Shown here in pieces: positions 17,286 through 26,152 of a stretch of DNA of 64,000 nucleotides. The number at the start of each line of letters is the position of its first letter. The stretch's first letter is position 1. This DNA comes from an uncultured Acetatifactor sp. GTDB taxonomy: Bacteria; Bacillota; Clostridia; Lachnospirales; Lachnospiraceae. The stretch spans positions 246,137 to 310,136 of the forward strand of contig CAJUCE010000002.1 of assembly GCA_910584865.1 (NCBI GenBank), in the 5' to 3' direction. Made by a program: the position numbers and the translations under genes. The notes beneath the pieces were generated by a model. The model was not told the DNA's origin and did not search any database. It saw only the letters and a list, made by a program, of their open reading frames with translations.

Positions 17286-18166
17286 AGGAGAGATTGGATG
17301 TGATCCTGGTAAAGCGGGGCTATGCGGCGTCTCGGGAGAAGGCGAAAGCCATGATTGTATCGGGAAATGTCTATGTGGACGGGCAGGAGGCGCGTAAGGC
17401 AGGAACTTTTCTGGACGAGCAGGCGGATGGGCTGGAAGTGCGGGGGGATGTGCTCCCTTATGTGAGCAGGGGCGGGCTGAAGCTGGAGAAAGCGGTGAGA
17501 CAGTGGGGGATTGTCATGGAAGGAAAGGTCTGTATGGATATCGGGGCTTCCACGGGAGGATTCACGGACTGTATGCTGCAAAACGGGGCTGCCAGGGTAT
17601 ATGCGGTGGACGCGGGACGGGAACAGCTGGCGCAGAAACTTAGAGAAGACGAAAGAGTAGTCTGCATGGAGGAGACGAATTTCAGATATATGGCGCCGGA
17701 GGAGATCGGAGAGAAGCTGGATTTTATCAGTGCGGACGTGTCCTTTATCTCTTTGACTAAGGTGCTGATTCCTGCCAGGGAACTGCTGGGGACGGGGGGA
17801 GAGATGGTATGCCTGATCAAACCGCAGTTTGAGGCTGGCAGGGAGAAGGTGGGGAAAAAGGGTGTGGTGAGGGATAGCCGGATTCGATGTGAGGTGATGG
17901 CGAAAATCGTGGATTATGCGGACATGATCGGTTTCACCGTATCGGGACTGGACTATTCGCCGGTGAGAGGGCCGGAGGGAAATATTGAATATCTGCTGTA
18001 TCTGCACAAAGACAAGACCGAGGAGGAAATTGCAGGGCTTTCGGAACGGGAAGCAGAGGCGGCGCTTGAGGTATTGAGGGCGGAAGCAGGGGGACTTTCC
18101 TGCACCCCCGGGTGGAAGGCGCTGATTGCAAAAGTGGCGGAGGAATCCGTCAGGGGGACAGAATAA
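17282..18166 (+). CDS. tlyA: TlyA family rRNA (cytidine-2'-O)-methyltransferase
   Basis: A 294-residue protein with an N-terminal S4 RNA-binding domain (ERLDVILVKRGYAASREKAK, residues 3-60) and an FtsJ-like Rossmann methyltransferase domain (MDIGASTGGFTDCML near residue 85; SADVSFISLTKV). Mycobacterial TlyA methylates 16S and 23S rRNA cytidines; older annotation as hemolysin is not supported by function. ATG 17282 overlaps the dxs stop and follows a G-rich ribosome site. The dxs-tlyA-nadK-argR-recN order is conserved in clostridia. Confidence 0.92.
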   Translation: MKERLDVILVKRGYAASREKAKAMIVSGNVYVDGQEARKAGTFLDEQADGLEVRGDVLPYVSRGGLKLEKAVRQWGIVMEGKVCMDIGASTGGFTDCMLQNGAARVYAVDAGREQLAQKLREDERVVCMEETNFRYMAPEEIGEKLDFISADVSFISLTKVLIPARELLGTGGEMVCLIKPQFEAGREKVGKKGVVRDSRIRCEVMAKIVDYADMIGFTVSGLDYSPVRGPEGNIEYLLYLHKDKTEEEIAGLSEREAEAALEVLRAEAGGLSCTPGWKALIAKVAEESVRGTE

Positions 18167-18180
18167 TGGCAGGAGGGGAT

Positions 18181-19023
18181 ATGAAGCATTTTCTGGTGTA
18201 TGTCAATCGATATAAAGACAGGGATCTGTTGATGACCAGGCGGATTTCGGATTTCCTTCGGCTGAAAGGACAGCGTGTCACTGTAAAGACAGTGGGGGGA
18301 GAAGAGGAAGGAAGCAGCGAGGATTTTCCCCGGAATATAGACTGTATGCTTGTTCTGGGTGGGGATGGCACCGTGCTGCAGGCCGCCAGAGAGACGAAGG
18401 CAGGGGGAATTCCCATTATCGGCGTCAATCTGGGGACGCTGGGCTATATGACGGAGATTGAGCCGGCCAATCTGGAGGAAGCCCTGGAGCGGCTGCTGGA
18501 GGGGGATTATATCCAGGAGAGGCGTATGATGCTGGACGGCAGGGTGTGTTTTGCAAACGGCGCTACCCGGGAGGGCTGGGCCCTGAATGACATCGTGATA
18601 TCACGCAGCGGTTCGTTGCAGATTATCCGGTTCCACATCTATGTAAACGGCCAGTTTCTGAATCGTTATCATGCGGACGGCATGATTGTTACCACGCCTA
18701 CCGGTTCTACGGGTTATAATTTGTCGGCAGGGGGGCCGCTGGTGGAGCCGGGGGCGGAATTGATCATGCTGACGCCTATCTGTCCCCATTCTCTGAATCA
18801 GAGGAGCATCATCCTCTCTCCGGAAGACACCATTGAGATCGAGATACCGGCATGCCGGGAGGGCAGGCCTCAGACCCTGGAAGTGAATTTCGACGGAAGC
18901 CTGGTGATGCCTTTGCGGACAGGAGATAAGATCCGTATTGTACGATCGGAGAAAGCGACGGAATTTATCAGATTGAATCAGGTAAGTTTTCTGGAAGTAC
19001 TGCACAGGAAGATGGAGGAATAG
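18181..19023 (+). CDS. nadK: NAD kinase
   Basis: Phosphorylates NAD to NADP. From ATG 18181, with AGGAGGGG at 18170-18177, the product is 280 residues. The signature LVLGGDGTVLQAARE lies near residue 60, followed by GVNLGTLGYMTEIEP, VNGQFLNRYHADGMIVTTPT-type substrate loop and GSTGYNLSAGGPLVEP. The ATG at 18166 is a possible alternative start. Part of the tlyA-nadK-argR-recN operon. Confidence 0.94.
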   Translation: MKHFLVYVNRYKDRDLLMTRRISDFLRLKGQRVTVKTVGGEEEGSSEDFPRNIDCMLVLGGDGTVLQAARETKAGGIPIIGVNLGTLGYMTEIEPANLEEALERLLEGDYIQERRMMLDGRVCFANGATREGWALNDIVISRSGSLQIIRFHIYVNGQFLNRYHADGMIVTTPTGSTGYNLSAGGPLVEPGAELIMLTPICPHSLNQRSIILSPEDTIEIEIPACREGRPQTLEVNFDGSLVMPLRTGDKIRIVRSEKATEFIRLNQVSFLEVLHRKMEE

Positions 19024-19035
19024 CAGACAGGGATT

Positions 19036-19491
19036 ATGAAAAAGAGCAGACATGGTAAAATAATCGAGATTATCAGGCGTGTTGATGTGGGAACCCAGGA
19101 AGAACTGGCAAAGCGGCTGAAGGAGGAGGGATTCTCCGTGACACAGGCCACAGTGTCCAGGGATATCAGGGAGCTGAAGCTTTCCAAGATGTCCACGGAG
19201 TCCGGGGGTCAGAAGTACATATATCTGGAACAGGGCGATCAGGTGGAGAATAAATATATTTATGTGCTGCGGGAAGCCTATTTATCATGCGAGGCGGCCT
19301 CGAATATCTTGGTGCTGAAAACGGTGTCAGGCATGGCTATGGCGGCTGCGGCAGCCCTGGATGCGCTGAAATTTCCGGAGATTGTGGGAAGCATAGCCGG
19401 AGACGATACGATATTCATAGCGGCTCATACGTCGGAAGAAGCGGGCCTTCTGGCGGACAAGATAGGCAGGAAGTGTGAGAAGGATTTCTAG
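19036..19491 (+). CDS. argR: Arginine repressor
   Basis: A 151-residue ArgR/AhrC-type hexameric regulator. The N-terminal winged helix (about residues 5-70) contains TQEELAKRLKEEGFSVTQAT and VSRDIRELKL. The C-terminal oligomerisation/arginine-binding domain has the expected GD-D motif (GSIAGDDTIFIAAH). In this locus ArgR conventionally precedes recN. Targets would be arginine biosynthesis and catabolism genes elsewhere. Confidence 0.95.
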   Translation: MKKSRHGKIIEIIRRVDVGTQEELAKRLKEEGFSVTQATVSRDIRELKLSKMSTESGGQKYIYLEQGDQVENKYIYVLREAYLSCEAASNILVLKTVSGMAMAAAAALDALKFPEIVGSIAGDDTIFIAAHTSEEAGLLADKIGRKCEKDF

Positions 19492-19651
19492 GACGTCGAA
19501 GGGCATCAGCCTGGAAATTCTAAATCTCATTCATGGGTTTGGCTTGTGCCGGCTGAGGGCGGCATGAGGGGAAAACAGAAGAAGGCGTAAGCCTTGCGGG
19601 CAGTAGATCGGAGAGGGTACATTCTGGCATATGCCGGGGAGGAGAGAAGAA

Positions 19652-21340
19652 ATGCTGCAGAGTTTACATGTGAAAAATCTGGCACTGATGGAAGAGACAG
19701 AGGTGGAATTCGGCGAGGGGCTGAATATTCTCACCGGAGAGACCGGGGCGGGTAAATCCCTGCTCATCGGAAGCGTCAGCCTGGCTCTGGGAGGGAAGTT
19801 TGACAGGGAGATGCTTAGGAAGGGAGCGCAGAGCGCGCTGGTGGAACTGGTTTTCACAAGCGGCGACAGGCGTGTAGAGCAGAAGCTTACGCAGTTGGAA
19901 CTGGAACCGGAGGAGGACGGCACCGTTATCATCAGCCGCAAGATGCAGGTGGGAAAGAGCGTCTATAAAGTGAACGGGGAGACTGTGACAGCCAGGCAGG
20001 TGAAGGAACTGGCGGAACTTCTCATCGATATCCACGGACAGCATGAACACCAGTCGCTTTTAAATAAAAAGAAGCATATGGAGATACTGGATGCTTACTG
20101 CGGAGAGGACTTCCAGGAAGCAGTCTCGAAAGTGGAGACTGCCTATAAGGAATGCAGAGAGATTGCCAGGGCGCTGGAAGAGGAGGCCATGGATGAGGAA
20201 ACCAAGGCCAGAGAACAATCATTGGCAGAGTTTGAGCTGGAGGAGATAGAGGAGGCCTGCCTGGTTCCCGGGGAGGATGAAGAGCTGGAAAAGCAATATC
20301 ACTTCATGGTGAACAGCAAAAAAATAGTCGAAAATTTGACTGAAAGCTATCAGTATACCGGAAGTGACTTTGAGAACGGCGCCGGAAATGCCCTAAGCAG
20401 AGCATTGCGGGCCCTGAGCAGCGTATCTTCTTTGGATGAAAATTTGGAGAATCTGGAGGAGCAGCTGGCCGAGATCGATAATCTGCTGGCAGACTACAAC
20501 CGGGATCTGGCAGAATATATGGATGATTGTGAATTTGACAACGAGGACTTTACCGCCGTGGAAGAGAGGCTCAATCTTCTGAACCGTCTGAAAGGGAAAT
20601 ACGGCCAGTCTATCGAAGAAGTGATAGCTTATGGAGAGGATAGGGCTGCATTTCTGGAAAAAATCAGTGATTATGACGCCTACATGGCCCAGCTGGAAGC
20701 AAAAATGGAGAGAGCACAAGCGCGTCTGGAGGAGGCTTGTGCCGGACTGTCCGCGCTGCGCAAAAAGAATGCGGTGGTGCTTACGAGGCAGTTAAAAAAG
20801 GCGCTGGTGCATCTGAATTTTCTCACTGTGGAATTCGAGATCGCGGTGAACCGTGCGGCCAATCCCACGGCAAAGGGCTACGATGATGTGGAATTTCTGA
20901 TTTCCACAAATCCGGGAGAGGAATTGAAACCATTGAGCCAGGTGGCCAGCGGCGGAGAGTTGTCCAGGATCATGCTGGCAATCAAGACCGTGCTGGCAGG
21001 CAGGGATTCCATCGACACCTTGATTTTTGACGAGATCGATACCGGAATCAGCGGCAAGACGGCATGGCGGGTGTCGGAGCAGCTTGACACCGTGGCCCAT
21101 GCCCATCAGGTACTCTGTATCACCCATCTGCCCCAGATTGCGGCCATGGCTGACCGGCATTTTGTGATCGAGAAAAGCAGCAGCAGGGATAATACGATCA
21201 CGGACATCCGTGTGCTGGAGGAAGAAGAGAGCCTGGGAGAACTGGCCAGACTGCTGGGCAGCGATGCATTGACGGAAGCGGCATTGTCCAACGCCAGAGA
21301 GATGCGCATTCAGGCGGCGGAACACAAGCAGAAGCAATAA
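19652..21340 (+). CDS. recN: DNA repair protein RecN
   Basis: An SMC-like ATPase recruited to double-strand breaks. ATG 19652 with GGGGAGGAGAG upstream gives 562 residues. The N-terminal P-loop is ILTGETGAGKSLLIGS, the middle is coiled coil, and the C-terminus holds the ABC signature (QVASGGELSRIMLAIK), Walker B (TLIFDEIDTGISG) and the H-loop (CITHLPQIAAMA). The 160-nt gap after argR has no clear hairpin or promoter. Confidence 0.95.
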   Translation: MLQSLHVKNLALMEETEVEFGEGLNILTGETGAGKSLLIGSVSLALGGKFDREMLRKGAQSALVELVFTSGDRRVEQKLTQLELEPEEDGTVIISRKMQVGKSVYKVNGETVTARQVKELAELLIDIHGQHEHQSLLNKKKHMEILDAYCGEDFQEAVSKVETAYKECREIARALEEEAMDEETKAREQSLAEFELEEIEEACLVPGEDEELEKQYHFMVNSKKIVENLTESYQYTGSDFENGAGNALSRALRALSSVSSLDENLENLEEQLAEIDNLLADYNRDLAEYMDDCEFDNEDFTAVEERLNLLNRLKGKYGQSIEEVIAYGEDRAAFLEKISDYDAYMAQLEAKMERAQARLEEACAGLSALRKKNAVVLTRQLKKALVHLNFLTVEFEIAVNRAANPTAKGYDDVEFLISTNPGEELKPLSQVASGGELSRIMLAIKTVLAGRDSIDTLIFDEIDTGISGKTAWRVSEQLDTVAHAHQVLCITHLPQIAAMADRHFVIEKSSSRDNTITDIRVLEEEESLGELARLLGSDALTEAALSNAREMRIQAAEHKQKQ

Positions 21341-21366
21341 AAAGAAAAATCAATGCATTTTTACCG

Positions 21367-21395
21367 GAATGAAAAAATAAAAAATTCACATACTA
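21367..21395 (+). promoter_or_regulatory. Sigma-G/sigma-F-like promoter for spoIVB
   Basis: CATACTA at 21389-21395 is a perfect forespore-sigma -10 element, with GAATG at 21367-21371 as -35 and a 17-nt spacer. It lies in the gap between recN and spoIVB. Bacillus subtilis spoIVB is known to be transcribed by sigma-F and sigma-G, which fits the position. Confidence 0.6.
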
Positions 21396-21429
21396 GTGTG
21401 AGAGAAAGCGACACGAGGAGTATGTGGAT

Positions 21430-22956
21430 ATGGGATGGCATATAGGCGGAAAATTCGGTAAAAAGGCAGAAAACAAGCAGAACGATACTGCAGGAAATGT
21501 GCAGACCACCGGGGAATGGAACAGACGGGCGGCGGAAAGGAACCAGAAGGAGACGAATGTCCGGGAACCGGTGAATTTTGAGAATATACGGTGCAGCAGA
21601 GAAGCCGGCGGCGTTACCGGCAGGGCAGATTCGGTGAAAAAGCAGGCAGGCCAGGATATGGTCATTTTGCTGCAAAATTGGAAGAGCAGGGTAAAGCGTT
21701 ACAGGATTTACCGTGCTCTTCTGGGATTGACCCTGGCGGTCAGCTGTACGGTGCTGGTGGGGATGCTTTATTATTATGTGGACAGCAGCATTCCTTCCGT
21801 TATCAATGTCCGTGCCGGAGAGGTGGAATCCTTTCATCTGGGAGTACCGGCCACAGGGGAGATTGTCAGTGCCAGCGATCAGGGCGCCAGCAATATTCCC
21901 AAAGGCGCGGTGGACATCGATCTGAGCAAAACGGTTACACTGAAGGCAGCCATGGAATCCAGCTACCAGATGCAGGTAAAGCTGTTCGGATTCCTGACCA
22001 TGAAGGACGTGGATATTCGGGTCATTCAGGATCAGGAGCTGATTCCGGTGGGGACGCCGGTGGGGATCTATGTGAAGACCGACGGCGTACTGGTAGTAGG
22101 CACGGGAGAATTTCAGGGAGAGGACGGCGTTACCTATTCTCCGGGGAAATATATATTGAAATCCGGCGACTATGTGCGCAGGGTCAACGGAATACCGGTG
22201 TCCCAGAAGGATGAATTCATCAGCCGGGTAGAGGAATGCGGCGGCGAGGAGATCAAACTGGAAGTGGAGCGGGACGGAGAGCTGATGGAGGTGGAGATCA
22301 CTCCCGTGCGTAATGCCGCAGGAGACTACAAAATCGGTGTCTGGGTGAGGGACAATGCCCAGGGGGTAGGCACCATGACCTACATCGATTCTCAGGGAAA
22401 TTTCGGCGCGCTGGGGCATGGCATTACGGATGTGGACACCAGTACACTGATGCATATGGAAGGCGGTACGCTTTATCAGACGGACATCGTGGATATCCAG
22501 AAGGGCAGCGCAGGCAATCCGGGCGAAATGACGGGGATGATCATCTATACGGACGAGCGGATTCTGGGCGATATTACGGATAACAGCATACGGGGAATTT
22601 TTGGTGTCTGCAATGACAAGGCTCTGGAACTGGGGGCGAGGGAACCGCTTCCTATCGGGCTGAAGCAGGAGATCGAGCTGGGAGTGGCCCAGATTCTGTG
22701 TACCGTGGACGGTTATACACGGTATTATGATGTGGAGATTACGGGGATTCACTTGGACCATGACAATGTAAACCGGGGGATCGAGCTTACCGTGATCGAT
22801 CCGGATCTGCTGGCGGTGACAGGGGGGATTGTCCAAGGGATGAGTGGGAGCCCGATTGTGCAGAACGGGAAGTTCATCGGAGCCGTGACCCATGTGCTGG
22901 TGCAGGATTCGCGGAAGGGGTATGGGATTTTTATTGAGAATATGTTGGAGCATTGA
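21430..22956 (+). CDS. spoIVB: SpoIVB peptidase (sporulation signalling serine protease)
   Basis: Forespore-secreted S55-family protease that triggers pro-sigma-K processing in Bacillus. ATG 21430 is 9 nt from GAGGAG; GTG 21424 is too close. The product is 508 residues, longer than the ~425 of Bacillus because of a polar N-terminal extension (about 1-90) before the single membrane helix (about 97-117). A PDZ domain spans about residues 225-300 (SGDYVRRVNGIPVSQKDEF). The protease has His330 (ALGHGITDVD) and Ser472 in GMSGSPIV. A terminator follows, and spo0A is not next. Confidence 0.94.
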   Translation: MGWHIGGKFGKKAENKQNDTAGNVQTTGEWNRRAAERNQKETNVREPVNFENIRCSREAGGVTGRADSVKKQAGQDMVILLQNWKSRVKRYRIYRALLGLTLAVSCTVLVGMLYYYVDSSIPSVINVRAGEVESFHLGVPATGEIVSASDQGASNIPKGAVDIDLSKTVTLKAAMESSYQMQVKLFGFLTMKDVDIRVIQDQELIPVGTPVGIYVKTDGVLVVGTGEFQGEDGVTYSPGKYILKSGDYVRRVNGIPVSQKDEFISRVEECGGEEIKLEVERDGELMEVEITPVRNAAGDYKIGVWVRDNAQGVGTMTYIDSQGNFGALGHGITDVDTSTLMHMEGGTLYQTDIVDIQKGSAGNPGEMTGMIIYTDERILGDITDNSIRGIFGVCNDKALELGAREPLPIGLKQEIELGVAQILCTVDGYTRYYDVEITGIHLDHDNVNRGIELTVIDPDLLAVTGGIVQGMSGSPIVQNGKFIGAVTHVLVQDSRKGYGIFIENMLEH

Positions 22957-22973
22957 GGGAGTTGATAAAAAAG

Positions 22974-23019
22974 GAGAGCGAAGCTTTGGCGGGTTTGCCT
23001 GCCGGAGATTCGCTCTTTT
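22974..23019 (+). terminator. Terminator after spoIVB
   Basis: GAGCGAA (22976-22982) pairs with TTCGCTC (23009-23015), with an inner GGC-GG/CC-GCC stem, followed by TTTTCTTT. It begins about 20 nt after the spoIVB stop and ends the argR-recN-spoIVB block. Confidence 0.7.
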
Positions 23020-23313
23020 CTTTATATGATGTCAGTATGGGCAGATGCCTTACAGTTGTACCTGTTCTTTTTTTGCATCCTGGAAAAGTTGGGATAGCAG
23101 GTTTTAAAAATTTCTTATCCTGCTATGAGAAGCGGTTTTCAAAGGATTTTAGAGGGTGACATTTTGAAGAGGAATTCTTAGTTGTGCAGACATGGACGAT
23201 ATGGTATCATTGTTTACAATAGCAGAATCCGTTCTGTGTGAGGAAATTATGTGAATATTCTTCTGACATTGCTCAATGATACTCAATATAGAGAAAGGAA
23301 AAGATGATACTTT
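23020..23313 (+). other. Noncoding gap before the AlbA_2-type pseudogene
   Basis: AT-rich spacer. I see no convincing gene; a short open frame overlapping the terminator (22953-23159) has no ribosome site. The only signal is a possible promoter at 23182-23210. Confidence 0.5.
23182..23210 (+). promoter_or_regulatory. Possible promoter for the AlbA_2-type pseudogene
   Basis: TTGTGC at 23182-23187 and TATCAT at 23205-23210 with a 17-nt spacer, about 100 nt before the open frame. Confidence 0.35.
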
Positions 23314-23812
23314 ATGACAATAGAAGAAATCATGTCCGGCGAGTCAGAATATCTCGAATTAAAGCAGATGGTGGCGGAAAAAAGCGAAACTTACATGAAG
23401 ACAGTAGTCGCGTTTGCAAACGGCAGCGGAGGCAGGATTGTATTTGGCGTGGAAAATGGGACACGGAAAGTAGTCGGAGTCAATCAGGAAAATGCTTTTA
23501 CCCTTATGGACGGGATTATTTCGGCGATTTGCGACAGTTGTACACCGATGATTACTCCCATTGTGACCTTGGCTTCCGTTGAGGAAAAAGTGGTGATTGT
23601 GGTGAATATAATGCCGGGAGGCCAGCGCCCGTATTATCTTACTTCAAATAGAGGAAAAGGGATCAATAACAGATAGTGAAGTCCAGAATCTGCTGAATGT
23701 GAAGGACTTACGTGCCCTGAAGATTCTGAAGGAAATGATCGAGGCAGGAATCCTGACAAAAGAAGGAAAATCGAGAGGAAGCCATTACAAATTAAGGGAG
23801 GACAAATCGTGA
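23314..23812 (+). pseudogene. Decayed AlbA_2/Schlafen-type putative DNA-binding protein
   Basis: The first 120 codons encode an AlbA_2 (divergent AAA-4) domain: SEYLELKQMVAEKSETYMKT and AFANGSGGRIVFGVENG are the family start. The frame stops at 23674-23676. From about 23650, a second frame continues to TGA 23810-23812 and encodes a winged-helix-like C-terminus (ITDSEVQNLLNVKDLRAL, then KEMIEAGILTKEGK), the normal end of the same family. Intact members are ~400-500 residues, so the centre has been deleted and the ends joined out of frame. Confidence 0.7.
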
Positions 23813-23895
23813 AAGTTGGTATTGTATGTTGCCCTGCTAACGGAAATCGGGGAGGCGCGGGAAGAGTAACTTATTTCAAGAAAGAGGAGGCCTAA
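23809..23895 (+). CDS. Candidate 28-residue small ORF before the HipA-like gene
   Basis: GTG 23809 lies 8 nt after AGGGAGG (23794-23800) and opens a 28-codon frame ending KKEEA, 19 nt before the hipA-like start. The ribosome site is excellent, but I cannot identify the peptide. It occupies the place where hipB would be expected and has no helix-turn-helix. It could be a remnant of a larger gene rather than a functional small protein. Confidence 0.3.
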   Translation: MKVGIVCCPANGNRGGAGRVTYFKKEEA

Positions 23896-23914
23896 AAAGG
23901 GCGGAGATTATTCA

Positions 23915-25174
23915 ATGAAGGAAAGAACGATTTATGTCTATGAAAACTGGAGCGGGGAAAATCCTGTTCTGATTGGAAGACTATATATTGCTTTTGTCAG
24001 AGGCAAAGAGCAGTTTTCTTTTGAATACGATACAAAATGGCTTGGGTTTGAATCGGCAGGTTATTTCCTGGATCCTGATTTAGCCCTGTATGGGGGAAGA
24101 CAGTATGTGCCGATGGATAAAGCCTTATTCGGCCTGTTTGCGGATTCCACGCCGGATCGATGGGGGCGGGGCCTGATGAAACGCAGAGAAGCCGTACAGG
24201 CAAAAAAGGAAAACAGAAAGCCGAAAACATTAGGGGAGAGCGACTTTTTGTTAGACGTATACGACAGGACGAGAATGGGGGCTCTGCGTTTTAAAGTGAG
24301 AGAAGACGAGCCGTTCTTGTCGGATGACGGCGGCATTGCAGTTCCGCCGTGGAAAGCGCTCCGTACATTGGAGGCCGCCAGTCTTGGATATGAAAATGAC
24401 GGGAACGGATCGGGAGAAAAATGGCTGAAGCAATTGCTGGCGCCGGGATCCTCCTTAGGCGGCGCCAGGCCGAAAGCAACCGTGCAGGATGAAAAGGGAA
24501 GTCTATGGATTGCAAAATTCCCGTCGAAGCATGATGAAGTAAATATCGGAGCATGGGAAAAGGCAGTACATGATCTGGCAGAGCTGTGCGGGCTGAACGT
24601 ACCTGAAGCAAGGATGGAGACTTACTCAAAAGCAGGCTCTACATTCCTTGTAAAAAGATTTGACAGAGACGGCGATAGAAGAATCCATTTCGCGTCAGCG
24701 ATGACTTTGCTTGGAAAAACGGACGGAGCTTCCGGTCAGGACGGCAGTGGCTATTTAGATATTGCTTCTTTTATCGGACAGTGGAGTGCGGATCCCGAAC
24801 AGGATTTAAAGGAACTCTGGAGACGGATTGTTTTTAATATGGCGGTATCAAATACGGATGATCATTTGAGGAATCATGGTTTTATTTGGACAAAAACCGG
24901 GTGGAGGCTGTCCCCGCTTTATGATGTAAATCCGGTTCCTTACAGGGATGCTCTGGCTTTGAATGTAAGTGCGGATAATAGTTCCATTTCCATGGAGCTT
25001 GCGGTCAGCGTTGCAAAGTATTTTCATATACATAAAGAGGAAGCTGATAAAACCGTAAGTGAAATCAGGGCGATTGTGAGGGATAACTGGGTAAGGATTG
25101 CGGATAAATGCGGATTATCAAGAAGGGATTGCGAGTATATGAGACCGGCATTTGAAATGTGCTGTTTGGATTGA
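23915..25174 (+). CDS. hipA: HipA-like serine/threonine kinase
   Basis: A 419-residue HipA-domain protein. In Escherichia coli, HipA phosphorylates GltX and is neutralised by HipB; other members differ in target. Seen: an N-terminal subdomain (residues 1-120) with LFGLFADSTPDRWGR, the P-loop-like GSSLGGARPKA near residue 190, and the kinase core with NTDDHLRNHGF (Asn313, Asp315/Asp316) and LSPLYDVNP. All key kinase residues seem present. No HipB-like helix-turn-helix gene is adjacent. It is followed by a strong terminator. Confidence 0.85.
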   Translation: MKERTIYVYENWSGENPVLIGRLYIAFVRGKEQFSFEYDTKWLGFESAGYFLDPDLALYGGRQYVPMDKALFGLFADSTPDRWGRGLMKRREAVQAKKENRKPKTLGESDFLLDVYDRTRMGALRFKVREDEPFLSDDGGIAVPPWKALRTLEAASLGYENDGNGSGEKWLKQLLAPGSSLGGARPKATVQDEKGSLWIAKFPSKHDEVNIGAWEKAVHDLAELCGLNVPEARMETYSKAGSTFLVKRFDRDGDRRIHFASAMTLLGKTDGASGQDGSGYLDIASFIGQWSADPEQDLKELWRRIVFNMAVSNTDDHLRNHGFIWTKTGWRLSPLYDVNPVPYRDALALNVSADNSSISMELAVSVAKYFHIHKEEADKTVSEIRAIVRDNWVRIADKCGLSRRDCEYMRPAFEMCCLD

Positions 25175-25267
25175 AAAGAAGTAGATTTGGGGATTATTAT
25201 TTTCCATGAGGAATTCGTCAGTCAAGTTTACATAGAATCGACAAGACGACCATAACGAATAATATCA

Positions 25268-25307
25268 AACCGCGGAAAAAAGTATACATTTTTCCGCGGT
25301 TCTTTTT
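25268..25307 (+). terminator. Strong terminator after the HipA-like gene
   Basis: A perfect 13-bp inverted repeat (AACCGCGGAAAAA at 25268-25280 with 25289-25301) around an 8-nt loop, followed by CTTTTT. The A/T symmetry would let it act in both directions. Confidence 0.85.
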
Positions 25308-25581
25308 AACGTGGATTAAAAGAAAAAAAGTAAAATAATCTTTTGTTTCTCGGTAATTTCCCGGCAATTTATACAAAAAATACCCTCAAAAAGGCTAGTC
25401 CCTATTGTATCATACTTAGATTTCTTTTGCAAGATAAACCGCGGAAAAAGTTATACGTTTATCCGCATAATTTTCCAAAAAACAGGGATTTCCTGGCTTG
25501 AGAAGAAGAGAAAATCACAGGTTTGCGCGGCAATGAAAGATGAAAAGGCCGTATTTGCACCGAAAGGAAGGTGACTCGGAA
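25308..25581 (+). other. AT-rich leader region before the LoaP-like genes
   Basis: A ~270-nt noncoding stretch, much more AT-rich than its surroundings. At 25436-25456 it repeats, with one base missing, the left arm of the terminator at 25268 (AAACCGCGGAAAAAG followed by TTATAC), followed by an imperfect complement (GTTTATCCGC). I see no gene and no promoter I would defend. Confidence 0.5.
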
Positions 25582-26094
25582 ATGCATTTTATGTGGTGCG
25601 CAGTGCATGTGGGAGACGGATATGAGGCAAAAACGGAATCATTCGTGTCCGGGTTGCTGCCCGCAAGCCTCAATGCCCATTGTTTCCATCTGACCAGAAG
25701 CAGAAGAAAAAAGTATGGCGGACAATGGCAGACCATACGCGAGAAGCTTCTGCCGGGTTATATTTTCATCACTACGGACAGGCCGGAGGCGGTGTACAGA
25801 GAGTTGAAGAAGGTTCCGGAGCCCAAATTGCTGTTCAGCAGAGAAGACAGCGTGTCTGTCCTGGAGGAACAGGAATCGGACTTTATGGGGAAGATTGCGG
25901 ACGAGAGCGGCGAGATTGGGATCTCCAGAGTGAAAGTCAGCGATGAGGGTGACATTGTTTTCCTGTCCGGCCCGCTTTTACAGGTAGGGGAGCTGGTGAG
26001 AAAAGTGGATCTCCATAAGCGGATTGCAAAAGTAGAAACGGATTTTATGGGAAAACGGCAGACATTGTATTTAGGGATTGAGATTGAGCAGTGA
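25582..26094 (+). CDS. loaP: NusG-paralogue antiterminator, LoaP-like (first copy)
   Basis: A 170-residue protein with an N-terminal NusG (NGN) domain (FMWCAVHVGDGYEAK; PGYIFITTDRPEAVYRELKKVP) and a C-terminal KOW-like domain (VFLSGPLLQVGELVRKVD ... FMGKRQTLYLGIEIE). Specialised NusG paralogues of the LoaP class promote processive antitermination of long polysaccharide or secondary-metabolite operons in Firmicutes. ATG 25582 is preceded by GGAAGGTGA; the ATG at 25591 is an alternative. A second, diverged copy follows 58 nt downstream, and a ~20 kb EPS operon lies after that. Confidence 0.78.
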   Translation: MHFMWCAVHVGDGYEAKTESFVSGLLPASLNAHCFHLTRSRRKKYGGQWQTIREKLLPGYIFITTDRPEAVYRELKKVPEPKLLFSREDSVSVLEEQESDFMGKIADESGEIGISRVKVSDEGDIVFLSGPLLQVGELVRKVDLHKRIAKVETDFMGKRQTLYLGIEIEQ

Positions 26095-26152
26095 AAGGAA
26101 GAGCGGGAAGAACATCGGAAGAAAGTAATAACCGGAACGGGAGCTGGAGGGA

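Noticed and set aside
22953..23159. 68-codon open frame directly after spoIVB
   Set aside because: It runs through the spoIVB terminator, starts by overlapping the stop with no ribosome site, and shows no recognisable protein features.
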